A stretch of DNA of 64,000 nt from Planctomycetota bacterium (GCA_029550525.1 JAKPHF010000078.1:186001-250000), one strand, 5' to 3'; positions 44,827 to 54,138 are shown, counted from the first letter of the stretch. Notes: a model not told the origin generated them from the sequence alone. Numbers and translations are program-made.

Positions 44827-45107
44827 TTGAGCCTCGAACTCAAACAAAGACGCCTGGAGCAGCTCGAGCAAATGTGCCAGGAGAGGCATTTGCCCGTGAC
44901 GGCCAAGCGCCGAACGATTCTGGAGACCGTGCTGGACCGCCAGAACCGTCCCACGGCTGATTCCATTTCCGACCACGCCAAGCCGTATTTACCTGACATC
45001 TCAACCGGATCCCCCTGCCGAACATCACCAGGCATTCGTTCGTTATTGCTGAGCACCAGATTCTCTTCAGCGGCACCTGCGCGAACGGCCGGCGGAAGAC
45101 CGATCGG
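44827..45107 (+). pseudogene. Broken fur-family (PerR-like) regulator gene
   Basis: From TTG 44827 the frame encodes a good Fur-type N-terminus: RRLEQLEQMCQERHLPVTAK then RRTILETVLDRQNRPTADSI, up to DIS at about residue 59. At 45000 the sequence jumps, in another frame, to LNRIPLPNITRHSFVIAEHQ then ILFSGTCANGRRK, the C-terminal end of the same family. About 50-60 codons (the rest of the winged helix and the metal-binding histidines) are missing. The last Cys pair is also damaged: CANG in place of CxxC. It sits beside the di-haem cytochrome and bacterioferritin genes, natural targets of such a regulator. A complete protein cannot be made from it. Confidence 0.8.
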
Positions 45108-45187
45108 CGTTCGCCCGCGCGAGTCACGAGACGTTCCAAGGTTGGCAGGCCTGTACGTGTCAGGCCAGTAAAACGGAGGAAACCGAA

Positions 45188-46603
45188 ATGAGATGGTGGC
45201 GATCGAGACAATTCTGGCGCAGAGCGATCAAGTGTACGGGAGTCACCGCCATGGCGGCCATGGCCGCGCTGCCGTGGGCAAACGCCCAGGCCGCCCCGCC
45301 GACGAGCTACTCGCCGGTGGTCATCCAGGAGGATTTCCAGACCATCAAGGACCGTATGAGCGCGGCCAAGCCGGAGGTCATGAAGAAAGCGCAAGCGCTC
45401 CTCGAAGAGCGGTACGACTTGAGCAACCGGCCCGCCGAAGGGGCGACCATGTCGCGCGGCAAGCCCGTGCAAGCGGGCGTCCGAGTCAAGCTGCCGCCGG
45501 GCATAACCTGGGACAAGTTGGCCGCCATGAAGCCTGAGGAGATTCGGGCTCAGGACCTGTTCCCGAAAGGCTTCCTGCCGCTGCCTCACCCGAACCACGC
45601 CGAAGGCGGCATGGTCTTCCCGAAACACCACATTGACGAGATCAAGAAGCAGGAAGGCCGCGACCTGACCCGGTTTGACCTGGATTACGACCTGCCCGAG
45701 CACTTCCTGCCGGAGTTCCCCCCGGCGATCTACCTGACCACCCGCCCCGACCTGGGTGATGTATCCAAAGGTCAGGTCGTGACCATCATGAACTACTTCG
45801 AGCTGTTCAACGGCGTGCTCAATCCCAAGCAGCTCGAGGGTCTGCGGCTGCTGGTCACTCCGTTCCCGCAGCAGCAGTTCAACCAAACCGATGACCGTCG
45901 ATCGGCCGAGCCGCACCGCGGCGTGACCTGCTTCGACTGCCACGTGAACGGCCACACCAACGCCACGACGCACCTGGTGGGCGACATCCGGCCGCAGGAA
46001 TTCCGTCACGGCCTGGACACGCCCTCGCTCCGCGGCGTCAACGTGCAGCGGCTGTTCGGGTCGCAGCGAGCACTCAAGACCATTGAAGACTTCACCGAGT
46101 TCGAGCAGCGTGCCGCCTATTTCGACGGCGACCCGGTCATGGCTACCAAGAAGGGCGTGAACGTGCTCGAACGGGGCAGCCAGGTCCACTTCATGGCTGA
46201 AATGATGGCCCTGTTCGATTTCCCGCCCGCTCCCAAGCTGGACGTGTTCGGCAAGCTGGATCCGACCAAGGCCACGCCGGCGGAAATGCGCGGGCAGGAG
46301 GTCTTCTTCGGCAAGGGCCGCTGCGGCGACTGCCATCCGGCGCCGTACTACACGGATAACCTGATGCACAACCTCAAGACGGAACGGTTCTTCGAGCCGC
46401 GGATGATCAACGGCCGGATGGCCGCCGGCGACGGCCCCATCAAGACCTTTCCGCTCCGCGGCCTGAAAGATTCGCCGCCTTACCTGCATGACCGCCGGCT
46501 GCTGACCATCGAAGACACAGTGGAATTCTTCAACCTGGTCACGGGCGTCAAGCTGACCGAGCAGGAGAAGAAGGACCTCGTGGCCTTCCTGCTGTGCCTC
46601 TGA
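45188..46603 (+). CDS. Periplasmic di-haem cytochrome c
   Basis: A 471-residue exported protein with a Sec signal peptide (CTGVTAMAAMAALPWANAQA) and two CxxCH haem sites: CFDCH (248-252) and CGDCH (379-383). The surrounding GVTCFDCHVNGHTNATTHLV and GKGRCGDCHPAPYYTD resemble the cytochrome c peroxidase/MauG group, as does RGVNVQRLFGSQ. Reaction unknown: peroxide reduction is one possibility. ATG 45188 has GGAGG eight bases upstream. A strong terminator follows, so it is transcribed separately from bfr. Confidence 0.82.
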   Translation: MRWWRSRQFWRRAIKCTGVTAMAAMAALPWANAQAAPPTSYSPVVIQEDFQTIKDRMSAAKPEVMKKAQALLEERYDLSNRPAEGATMSRGKPVQAGVRVKLPPGITWDKLAAMKPEEIRAQDLFPKGFLPLPHPNHAEGGMVFPKHHIDEIKKQEGRDLTRFDLDYDLPEHFLPEFPPAIYLTTRPDLGDVSKGQVVTIMNYFELFNGVLNPKQLEGLRLLVTPFPQQQFNQTDDRRSAEPHRGVTCFDCHVNGHTNATTHLVGDIRPQEFRHGLDTPSLRGVNVQRLFGSQRALKTIEDFTEFEQRAAYFDGDPVMATKKGVNVLERGSQVHFMAEMMALFDFPPAPKLDVFGKLDPTKATPAEMRGQEVFFGKGRCGDCHPAPYYTDNLMHNLKTERFFEPRMINGRMAAGDGPIKTFPLRGLKDSPPYLHDRRLLTIEDTVEFFNLVTGVKLTEQEKKDLVAFLLCL

Positions 46604-46638
46604 GTTTCGCAGCGACTGGCTCACTCATTCGAGTACGC

Positions 46639-46672
46639 GGGGCCGGGAGACCGTCATCCCGGCCCCTTTTTT
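46639..46672 (+). terminator. Strong intrinsic terminator after the cytochrome gene
   Basis: GGGGCCGGGA and TCCCGGCCCC form a perfect 10-bp stem with an 8-base loop, followed by six T. Confidence 0.92.
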
Positions 46673-46696
46673 GTGATCCGCGGCAACGGTGGGCTT

Positions 46697-46724
46697 TTGC
46701 CTTGTCCTACGACTACTGTAAGAT
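46697..46724 (+). promoter_or_regulatory. Candidate sigma-70 promoter for bfr
   Basis: TTGCCT (46697), a 16-base spacer, TAAGAT (46719-46724), 63 bases before the bacterioferritin start and just after the preceding terminator. A prediction from consensus only. Confidence 0.45.
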
Positions 46725-46787
46725 ATTGCCCGCGGATTCACGCGAAGGAGTGTCATCCGAGGATTTCAACCGCGAGGGAAAAACACG

Positions 46788-47285
46788 ATGGACAACAAGA
46801 AGAGCATCGAACTGTTGAACAAGGCGGTCGCCGACGAGTTGCATGCCGTGCATCAATACATGTATTGGCACTTCCACCTCGACGATCAGGGTTTCGGTCC
46901 GCTGTCGGCGCTGCTGCGGCGGGTGGCCATCGTCGAGATGGGTCACGTGGAGCGGCTGGCCGAGCGAATCCTCTTCCTCAAGGGCGACGTGGACATGGTG
47001 CCCGCCGGTTCCGTTGAGCGAATCACCGAGCCGGCCGAGATCATCAATCGGGCTGCGGCCATGGAGCAGGACGCCGTGCGCATGTACAACCAGTTCGCAC
47101 TGGAGGCGGGCCAGAACGCCGATTCGGCCACCAAGCAGATCTTCGAGTCGCTGGTGATCGACGAAGAGACCCACTTCGACGAGTTCGACAAGCAGGCCGA
47201 CAACATCAAGCGTTTCGGCCCGAGCTACCTCGTCCTCCAGTCGTTCAACAAGGGTGCGGAAGAAGGTGGCGAGTCCGCCGACTGA
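46788..47285 (+). CDS. bfr: Bacterioferritin
   Basis: Iron-storage 24-mer subunit, 165 residues. The diiron ferroxidase ligands follow the Bfr pattern: E17 (DELHAVHQ), E50 and H53 (VEMGHVERL), E93 (AMEQDA), E126 and H129 (DEETHF). The haem ligand position is Met-51, present, so haem binding is plausible. The last 20 residues are Gly/Glu-rich. GAGGG lies upstream of ATG 46788. It is close to the di-haem cytochrome and the broken fur-type regulator, suggesting an iron/peroxide locus whose regulator has been lost (inference). Confidence 0.92.
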   Translation: MDNKKSIELLNKAVADELHAVHQYMYWHFHLDDQGFGPLSALLRRVAIVEMGHVERLAERILFLKGDVDMVPAGSVERITEPAEIINRAAAMEQDAVRMYNQFALEAGQNADSATKQIFESLVIDEETHFDEFDKQADNIKRFGPSYLVLQSFNKGAEEGGESAD

Positions 47286-47318
47286 CGGCGATCTCCGTTA
47301 ATTGTCGCGTTTTTTTGG

Positions 47319-47344
47319 GAGGCGGGCATCTTGCCCGCCTCTTT
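47319..47344. repeat. GC palindrome with T-run, GAGGCGGGCA-TCT-TGCCCGCCTC
   Basis: Perfect 10-bp stem and 3-base loop, then TTT. It lies 34 bases after bfr and is the most terminator-like member of the palindrome family. Transcripts from bfr may end here. Confidence 0.85.
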
Positions 47345-47434
47345 CTTTATCTATCGCCGCGTTCCCGCGCCGTATCCTCTTCCCTGCTCGCCGGTCTTTT
47401 CTTCGTCGCGTCGCCGCGCCTCCGCGTCGTCTTC

Positions 47435-50110
47435 TCACGCCGGTGTGTACTTGATATTCAACGCGTGCACCTTGCCGGCCACCACCTTGCAGAACGGCTG
47501 GCCATTCTGGACGCCGGCCAGACCGTAGCCCGTCGCCGTAGCAAAGAAGCACTGAAAGTCACCTTTGACGGCCGGTGCGATGTACAGCGTCTTGTCGATC
47601 GCGTCGTAACGGATGCCGCCGGCAGCCTGCAGGAGCGCATAGCTCGACATGGAACGAGCGTACCAATGGCCGCACTCGTACTGGTTGAACGGGTTGCGAA
47701 CGCGACCGTCGTAGCGGTCCAGGCACGTGCGGACGATCTCCAAACCCTCACTCACCAGGCCCAGCATCATCATATGAGAAGCCACCTGGTACTCGATGCC
47801 CGTCCACACTTCATTGCTGTAGATGAACGGAATGGTCGGCTCGCCGCCGTGCGGCCAGGTGCACAGAAGCAGACCGCCTTCCTCGCCGCATGCGTAGCTC
47901 GGCCGCTGCGGGTTGGCGTGTTCGCTCAGATCGCGCATGAGGTTGTAGCGGTAGACGGATCGCAGGTGCGAACGCACCAGCTCACGATCGAGCACACCCG
48001 GCACGCCGCACACCGCAGCCATCCACTCGCCGATCACGCCGTCGGACAGACAGCCCGTGCCGTACTGATACTTGGGTCCTTCGCGTTCGAGCAGTTCGCG
48101 TGCTTCGGGCGAGTATTCGCCGCCGAAACTCTTCACGTCGGTCGGATCGCCCGCCCGCAAACCCTTCCAACGAATCTGCTGAATGAAATACTCGCCGTTG
48201 AACAGCTCGCTCTCGGCAGCCTTCTTGCCCTTTTCGATCAAGGATTCGTACAACCGCACCGATTCGTCGGAGGCCGGGTCGATGGAGAGCGCCTTGCTCA
48301 TCTCGACGGCGGCACGCAAGGCGGCGAGGTAGAAGCTCGTGCACATGCCGTCGGGCCCCCAGAACTCGATGTCGTACGTATTGTGGTGCGGCTCTTCGAG
48401 CAGACCCTTGTGAGCCGGGTCCCAGGTGCGGATGCAATAGTCCAGGCTGGCCTTCACTGCGGGCCACAAGCCTCGCAGCCATTCGGTATCGCCGCTGATC
48501 CGCCAATCGCGATAGACCTTGAGGATTCCGCCCAACTGGCCATCGGCCGCCGAGTGAAAATCGTGGACCGGCGGGCGAATGGGCAACGGCGTGCGAAACG
48601 CCTGGTGCCCCTGCGCATCCTGATCGACCTTGAACTCGGTCTCGCGGAGCGAACGCTCCAGAGCCGGGAACAGGTGGGGAATGGACTGGGCGTAGTTCCA
48701 GACGTGCGTGCACGAGCCGTAACAACAGCCGGCGTTGTCCTTGCAGCCTTCCCAGCCCCACAACCGGCCGTCGGCCTGACGCAGGACGGTCGGCGATTTG
48801 AGAATGGCCAGATTGGTGACCACGGCCTCCAAAATCTCGGGCGGCAGACTCGTGGCGTACAAGCAGTCGCTGAATCGCGTACTGTTCGCACGCAAGTCGG
48901 CGTAGTTGTCGTGCCAATAATCGGTCAGGCTGGCGATACCGGCGAATTTGGCGCTATACCACGGACGGTACGACGGCAATCCGGTGTAGCTCTCGTCCTT
49001 GGCCTTGGCATCCACCGCCTCGCCATAACGAATGCCCGACTCGCCCACGAACCACGACATCTGCACGACGATGGTCCGCGATTCGCCGGGCTCGAGCGCG
49101 AACGGCACGAACAGACTCGCCCCGGGCGCCGGCCCCCCCTCGGCCCCGGGCTCGACCGGCGGACGGTGGTAGCATGCCGCCCGCTGCACGTCCTTCCATG
49201 CCACGGTCGCCGCGTCGAACCAGCCGCCGCGGAACCAGCAGTGATTCACCTTCACGTCCGGATCGGTCGTGCGGATGCAAAAGTCGCCAACCTCCCAGGG
49301 CCGATCGGCCGGCCCCTCGGCGTGCAGGACGAAGCCGCCGGGCGCAGATCGGATCGCACTGCTGGAGTCGGCCCGGGAAAGGGACGGCCCGCCATCGGAG
49401 ACCGGGATGGGCATGAAGTTGCGACTGTTGAACGAAAAGACCGCTTCCACTCGTTGGCGGCTCGTGTTGGTGAACGTGTACTCCAACCCGGCGACCGGCA
49501 GGCTCGCGTTATCGGCATCACCGGGCTCGAACGGGCTCCAGGCCGTGATCCTGACCGCCAGCGGCACGCGACCGTCGGTGAGATTCACGTGGGCGAACGG
49601 AAATCGGGTCTCGAACGTCGCCTGCCGGAATCGCGGCAAGCCATAACTCTTGCCAGCAGCGCCGTTGCCCGTCCCCGGCAGGCCGAACAGCTTCCAGCTC
49701 GGGACCGGACCCTCCAGCACGCGGGCGATGTTGCGAGGCTGCGACTTGACGCTGACCGCCGCGAACATCAACGGCTCGTTGAAAACGTCCGGCTTGTGGC
49801 GAAGCGAGACGTGCGAGAACGCCCCCGTGCCCTCGATGCAGATCATGCCCGCTCCCATGCCGCCGAGCGGGAAGGCGACCCGGCTGAGCCGATCGCCCTG
49901 GTAGACGCCGCTGTACTTGCCGCTGGATCTCATGCTCGCTCGCTCCTGCGTAGAACCGCCGCCTGTCTTAGAGGCCACAGGCGAAGCGGTCAAGCGAGAC
50001 GAGTCGCGAGTTCCACCGGTCGCGGCCGGACCGACGGTGCCGGCCAGAGCGGACGCCACCAGAAACTGGCGCCGGCCGAACTTCGCGGCGTTTTTATCGG
50101 ATGATGCCAT
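47435..50110 (-). CDS. Tat-exported GH116-like glycoside hydrolase (GBA2-type)
   Basis: An 891-residue enzyme of the GH116 (DUF608, non-lysosomal glucosylceramidase-like) family. The N-terminus carries a twin-arginine signal (GRRQFLVAS, about 12-20). The N-terminal beta-sandwich opens with LSRVAFPLGGMGAGMICIEG, and the C-terminal (alpha/alpha)6 domain includes GSCTHVWNYAQSIPHLFPAL and HNTYDIEFWGPDGM, where the Asp matches the acid/base region of GBA2 relatives. Specificity may be beta-glucosidic or beta-xylosidic; not assignable. Start at ATG 50110. It is solitary, divergent from the propeller protein gene. Confidence 0.85.
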   Translation of the reverse strand: MASSDKNAAKFGRRQFLVASALAGTVGPAATGGTRDSSRLTASPVASKTGGGSTQERASMRSSGKYSGVYQGDRLSRVAFPLGGMGAGMICIEGTGAFSHVSLRHKPDVFNEPLMFAAVSVKSQPRNIARVLEGPVPSWKLFGLPGTGNGAAGKSYGLPRFRQATFETRFPFAHVNLTDGRVPLAVRITAWSPFEPGDADNASLPVAGLEYTFTNTSRQRVEAVFSFNSRNFMPIPVSDGGPSLSRADSSSAIRSAPGGFVLHAEGPADRPWEVGDFCIRTTDPDVKVNHCWFRGGWFDAATVAWKDVQRAACYHRPPVEPGAEGGPAPGASLFVPFALEPGESRTIVVQMSWFVGESGIRYGEAVDAKAKDESYTGLPSYRPWYSAKFAGIASLTDYWHDNYADLRANSTRFSDCLYATSLPPEILEAVVTNLAILKSPTVLRQADGRLWGWEGCKDNAGCCYGSCTHVWNYAQSIPHLFPALERSLRETEFKVDQDAQGHQAFRTPLPIRPPVHDFHSAADGQLGGILKVYRDWRISGDTEWLRGLWPAVKASLDYCIRTWDPAHKGLLEEPHHNTYDIEFWGPDGMCTSFYLAALRAAVEMSKALSIDPASDESVRLYESLIEKGKKAAESELFNGEYFIQQIRWKGLRAGDPTDVKSFGGEYSPEARELLEREGPKYQYGTGCLSDGVIGEWMAAVCGVPGVLDRELVRSHLRSVYRYNLMRDLSEHANPQRPSYACGEEGGLLLCTWPHGGEPTIPFIYSNEVWTGIEYQVASHMMMLGLVSEGLEIVRTCLDRYDGRVRNPFNQYECGHWYARSMSSYALLQAAGGIRYDAIDKTLYIAPAVKGDFQCFFATATGYGLAGVQNGQPFCKVVAGKVHALNIKYTPA

Positions 50111-50446
50111 AAGTCGTACTCGATAGCGGATGCTGCGAACGGCGTTCGAACCACGGCGTCCGAACGGCCGGCGGCGGCTCGGGCCCGAAAAAAGCCCCCT
50201 CAGTTTGAATCGTTTTAATCATATCAACGGGCGACACGCCGGCAACCGGCGGCCGGACGGAATTGTGGCCGAGGAACTTTGCTGAAATGTTTTAATTGAG
50301 GTAGAATTAAGCGACGGCCACGATCGAGGGGACACACACGGACGGCCGGCGGAGGGTGACGTTTAATAATGTCCCGGTCCCCCGCTTCGTGGACCCCCAT
50401 CGCTTTTCCGCCCGGCTGCTTGGACCGGCCAGAGGGAACTGTCTTG
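50111..50446. other. Divergent region between the GH116 and propeller genes
   Basis: 336 bases. The AT-rich part (50185-50320) is the likely control region. A promoter candidate for the plus-strand gene is listed at 50279. No promoter is convincing on the other strand. The GC-rich part near 50340-50430 is the leader of the propeller gene. Confidence 0.5.
50279..50307 (+). promoter_or_regulatory. Candidate sigma-70 promoter for the propeller-dockerin gene
   Basis: TTGCTG (50279-50284), a 17-base AT-rich spacer, TAGAAT (50302-50307), within the most AT-rich stretch of the divergent region. The implied leader is about 130 bases. Confidence 0.45.
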
Positions 50447-52150
50447 ATGCAGAATGCAAGGACAAGCCTGTTGGTGCGGCTCTGTCTGACGTGGGCACTC
50501 CTGGCCGGGGCGTTTGACGCCGCCGCGCGGGGGCAGTGCGCGGACTGGAGCCCGGCCGTCAACCTCAGCAGTGACTCGGGACGCTACGCGGTGGATGGTC
50601 ACGTCGCCATCGACAGCGTGGGCAACGTGCACGTGATCTACCAGAGCTTCCTGGATACCAGCGGCCGCAACTACTACACGACGAACGCGGGCGGCTCGTG
50701 GTCAGCCCCCGTGAACGTCGGCTCCATGGGTGGCAAAGGCTCGACGCCAAGAATCGTCATCACACCCGATCAACGGCTGCACGTGTTCTACGGCAAGGAC
50801 GAAATCTACCACCGCAGCAAGCCCGTCAACGGCGGCACGTGGAGCGGGTCCACGCTGCTGGCTCAGGGCAGTTTCATCAATAATGCCGTCGTCGACAGCG
50901 CGGGCGGGATTCACTTCGTCTACGGCCAACTCTTCAGCAGCCGAACACCGCGCAACGGCATCTGGAGCCGATACCTGCCTCTCGGCGGCAATTGGGGCGG
51001 CGACGAGTTGGTTTACGGAAACAGCGACGACAGCAATTGGCCGAAAGCCAGCGCCGTGGCTGCGCGAGGCAACGTGCTGTGGTGCGGCATCGAGGTCAAC
51101 AAGCGGATCTACCTGAAGAAGCGACCGCCAGGTGGGCCCTGGCCGGCGGGCCTCGGTATGGAGTTGCACAACACTGGCGCCGCCGTGCAACTGGCTTTCA
51201 ACCCGATCGCCAATGAAGTAGCGGCCCTCTACCACGAGTCGCTCGGCGGTGATGAGAACACGCCCTGGTTCGAAATCTTTGCCCGGTTCTCATACGACGA
51301 CGGGGCCACCTGGACCAGCCCCCTGAACATCAGCGACCTGACCCGCGACATCGACCGCAGTCCGCAGATCGCCTACGACGCCAACGGCAACCTGCACGTG
51401 GTGTGGGAGGGCTTCTGCTGCGACCACAAGTCGCGGGTCCGCTATCGCGGCCGCATCGGCGGACACTGGACTGGGATCCAGACACTGATGCCTTCGGCGA
51501 TCACGGGCGGAATCGTCACTGAAGCCCTGCGGACGCACGGCACCACGGTCTGGCTCACGTACGGTGCCACCGGACAGGGGGCGATCGGGAACTACGACGT
51601 ATTCATCCGTTCCATGAATCCGGATCAACCGTTGATCCAGGTTGCGCCGACCTCGCTTTCTCGTACGCTGTGGGTGCACGAGACGCTCACCGACGAGACC
51701 TTCACCATCGTCAACGGTTGCCCAGGCACATTGAACTACACCATTGAGGTCGACGCCGACTGGATCGAGATCGCACCCGTTTCGGGCTCCTCGACTACCA
51801 ACCAGGAGGTGATCACCATCTCCTACCCCGGCGTGTCGAGACTGCGAGCGGGCACTTACGCGCAAACGATCACCGTTTCCGGCAATGCCCTCAACTCCCC
51901 GGTCATCATTCCGCTGACTGTCGTCGTGCAGACCGTCCCACCCGACCTTGACGGCGATGAGGACGTGGACCAGGAAGACTTCGCCATCCTGCAGAACTGC
52001 TACACCGGGCCCTACGTGCCGCAGACCGATCCCGCGTGCCGCAACGCCCGAATCGATGGCGACGACGACGTGGACGCCGATGATGCCGAGGTGTTCCTGC
52101 GGTGTATCAGCGGCGCGGATGTGCCGGCGGTGCGCACGTGCGCGGAGTAG
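50447..52150 (+). CDS. Secreted beta-propeller protein with BACON-like and dockerin-like ends
   Basis: A 567-residue exported protein. ATG 50447 gives a signal peptide (VRLCLTWALLAGAFDAAARG). Five to six propeller blades show the repeated pattern G-N-x-H-V-x-Y: GNVHVIYQ, QRLHVFYG, GGIHFVYG, GNLHVVWE, as in sialidase-like folds, but no catalytic Asp-box set is certain. A BACON-like Ig domain follows (about 415-500, IQVAPTSLSRTLWVHE). The C-terminus (about 505-567) has two Ca-binding loops typical of planctomycete dockerin-like tails (DLDGDEDVDQEDF; DGDDDVDADDAEVF). Likely surface-attached and carbohydrate-related. It is paired with the next gene. Confidence 0.82.
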   Translation: MQNARTSLLVRLCLTWALLAGAFDAAARGQCADWSPAVNLSSDSGRYAVDGHVAIDSVGNVHVIYQSFLDTSGRNYYTTNAGGSWSAPVNVGSMGGKGSTPRIVITPDQRLHVFYGKDEIYHRSKPVNGGTWSGSTLLAQGSFINNAVVDSAGGIHFVYGQLFSSRTPRNGIWSRYLPLGGNWGGDELVYGNSDDSNWPKASAVAARGNVLWCGIEVNKRIYLKKRPPGGPWPAGLGMELHNTGAAVQLAFNPIANEVAALYHESLGGDENTPWFEIFARFSYDDGATWTSPLNISDLTRDIDRSPQIAYDANGNLHVVWEGFCCDHKSRVRYRGRIGGHWTGIQTLMPSAITGGIVTEALRTHGTTVWLTYGATGQGAIGNYDVFIRSMNPDQPLIQVAPTSLSRTLWVHETLTDETFTIVNGCPGTLNYTIEVDADWIEIAPVSGSSTTNQEVITISYPGVSRLRAGTYAQTITVSGNALNSPVIIPLTVVVQTVPPDLDGDEDVDQEDFAILQNCYTGPYVPQTDPACRNARIDGDDDVDADDAEVFLRCISGADVPAVRTCAE

Positions 52151-52194
52151 TCTTCGGCACGATGCCGTTCCACGACAGACAGGAGACATAATCT

Positions 52195-54090
52195 GTGCGT
52201 CTGACGATGAGATGGCTGACCATAACGTCGTGGCTGCTATCGACGGCGGCCGCGCTGGGCTGGGAAGTGCCCGTGAACCTGTCAAACCAGCCGTCCGGCC
52301 ATCGGGCGTTCGGGCCGAAGATCGCCGCCGATCCCACCGGCCGCTTGCACCTGCTCTGGGCAGGTGGGGTGGACCCCACCTCCAACTGGCGCGTCTACTA
52401 CCAGGAATACAACGGAGCGACCTGGTCTTCGCCCGTGGCGCTGTCCGGTCCCAACGCCACTCGCCCCGATGTCGCGGTCGATGGCAACGGCATCGTTCAC
52501 CTGGTCTACGAAGAAGCGGCCGAACGCAACATCTGGTATCGCAAGAAAGCCGCCGGCGGTAGTTGGACGTCGCCGTTGAACTTGCGCTCCGGTGGCCGGT
52601 CCATCGCCCCCAGCATATCGGTGAATGCCACCGGCGACCGGGTCGTCGTCGCATGGCACGAAGATGGCCAAGTCGGCGGCGAGTGGGACATCTTCGTCAA
52701 TATCTACGAAGCCGGCGCCTGGAGCGGCGTGACCAACATCAGTTCGAACGCCTCGCTGTCGAGCTATCCGAAGACGGCCATCGACTCGGCCGGCAACATT
52801 CACGTGGGCTGGTCGGACGGGCACGTGCTCTACCGCAAGCGCGACGTCAACGGCAATTGGAGCGCGATCTCCAAGATCCACAACAACACCACCCGCTGCA
52901 ACATGAATCACCTCCACGCTTCAGCGGATGGGATGGTGCATGCCGTCTACAGTGTGGATGACGGCACGGGCTGGGAGATCTGGTACCGGCACACCGACGG
53001 GTTCAACTGGTCGACCGCCGTGAACGTGTCGAATCACCCGGGGACTTCCGACGACATTGATGCCCGCATTCATTCAAACGCGCTAGGCGAGTTGTTCACG
53101 GTCTGGCACGACTACAGCAACATCTTTTTCAGCCGGGCAGCGTCACGTACCAGCGCGTGGTCGGCTCGCGAGACGATCGCCGCAAACAAGTACCTGGCCA
53201 CCGCACCGGACGTAATCATCGACTCGATGATGAATGCCCGGGTGGTCTGGCAATCGCGACCCGCACAGGCGGACAACTGGAACATCTACCATTCCATGAA
53301 GAGTGTGGGGACGCCCGGACCGACCGGCAGGCTGGCCGGTGAAGTACGCGACCAGGCGGGTGTGCCTCTGGCGGGTGCGACCGTCTCGACCGGCAACGCC
53401 GCCGGCACGACCGACGCGAGCGGGCGGTTTTCGTTCCTCGTCCCGGTGGGCACGTACACGGTCACCGCCACCAAGCCCTACTACACGTCGCAAACGCTCG
53501 CCGGCGTGACCATCAACCAAAACCAGACCACGACTCGCAATTTCCAACTGGATGCGATCGGCCCTGGTCCGGTGACGGACCTGACGATTGTTCAGGACAA
53601 TCAACGTAACGTGCTGAGTTGGATCAACCCGACCGCGGCCCAGTTCGTCGGCACGCGGATCGTCGCCCGCAGCGACGGCGTGTATCCCACCGGGCCGCAG
53701 GACGGCACGCTCGTGGGTGATGTGCCCGGCGCGCCCGGCGGTCCCGGCACGATCACCCACACGGGACTGGTAAATGGAACCACTTACCTCTACGCGGCTT
53801 TCGCTTACAGCGAGACCACCACGCGCGCGTACGCTCCTGGCGAGTTGATCGCTGGCACGCCGGCCGGCCCCGGCGACCTTGATCGCGACGGCGACGTGGA
53901 CCAGTCCGACTGGGGCTGGTTCCAGCTCTGCCTGACCGGCCCGTTTATCCCCCAAACCGACGCCGATTGCGAAAGAGCGAAGATGGACGCCGACGACGAC
54001 GTGGATAGCGACGACGTGACGCTCTTCCTGGACTGCGTCAGCGGCCCGGACCGCGAAGCAGATCCCGATTGTTTGGTCAGTGGTCAGTAG
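52195..54090 (+). CDS. Secreted beta-propeller protein with carboxypeptidase-regulatory-like and dockerin-like domains
   Basis: A 631-residue paralogue of the preceding gene. GTG 52195 has AGGAG nine bases upstream; signal peptide MRLTMRWLTITSWLLSTAAA. Blades repeat the same pattern (GRLHLLWA, GIVHLVYE, GNIHVGWS, GMVHAVYS). After them come a CarboxypepD_reg-like beta domain (about 380-450, LAGEVRDQAGVPLAGATVST), a fibronectin-like domain and the dockerin-like tail (GDLDRDGDVDQSDWGWFQLC, then DADDDVDSDDVTLFLDC). The last residues (LVSGQ) and the stop codon are encoded by a heptamer array, so the C-terminus was apparently altered by repeat insertion. Confidence 0.83.
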   Translation: MRLTMRWLTITSWLLSTAAALGWEVPVNLSNQPSGHRAFGPKIAADPTGRLHLLWAGGVDPTSNWRVYYQEYNGATWSSPVALSGPNATRPDVAVDGNGIVHLVYEEAAERNIWYRKKAAGGSWTSPLNLRSGGRSIAPSISVNATGDRVVVAWHEDGQVGGEWDIFVNIYEAGAWSGVTNISSNASLSSYPKTAIDSAGNIHVGWSDGHVLYRKRDVNGNWSAISKIHNNTTRCNMNHLHASADGMVHAVYSVDDGTGWEIWYRHTDGFNWSTAVNVSNHPGTSDDIDARIHSNALGELFTVWHDYSNIFFSRAASRTSAWSARETIAANKYLATAPDVIIDSMMNARVVWQSRPAQADNWNIYHSMKSVGTPGPTGRLAGEVRDQAGVPLAGATVSTGNAAGTTDASGRFSFLVPVGTYTVTATKPYYTSQTLAGVTINQNQTTTRNFQLDAIGPGPVTDLTIVQDNQRNVLSWINPTAAQFVGTRIVARSDGVYPTGPQDGTLVGDVPGAPGGPGTITHTGLVNGTTYLYAAFAYSETTTRAYAPGELIAGTPAGPGDLDRDGDVDQSDWGWFQLCLTGPFIPQTDADCERAKMDADDDVDSDDVTLFLDCVSGPDREADPDCLVSGQ

Positions 54091-54109
54091 CCAGTGGCCA
54101 GAGGTCGGT
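54075..54109. repeat. Heptanucleotide array (GGTCAGT type) overlapping a gene end
   Basis: GGTCAGT, GGTCAGT, AGCCAGT, GGCCAGA, GGTCGGT. It contains the last codons and the TAG stop (54088-54090) of the propeller gene. Confidence 0.85.
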
Positions 54110-54138
54110 AGTGATCGCTGCCCTGCGGCTTCCCGGGG

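Noticed and set aside
45188..45300. Fur-like C-terminus continuing into the cytochrome gene as a fusion
   Set aside because: The frame of the Fur tail stops at 45191 (TGA), and the cytochrome has its own ribosome-binding site and signal peptide.
47315..50104. 929-residue open frame on the plus strand, antisense to the GH116 gene
   Set aside because: It mirrors the minus-strand gene codon for codon, is rich in Arg/His/Gly, has no family motif and no ribosome-binding site. It is a high-GC shadow frame.
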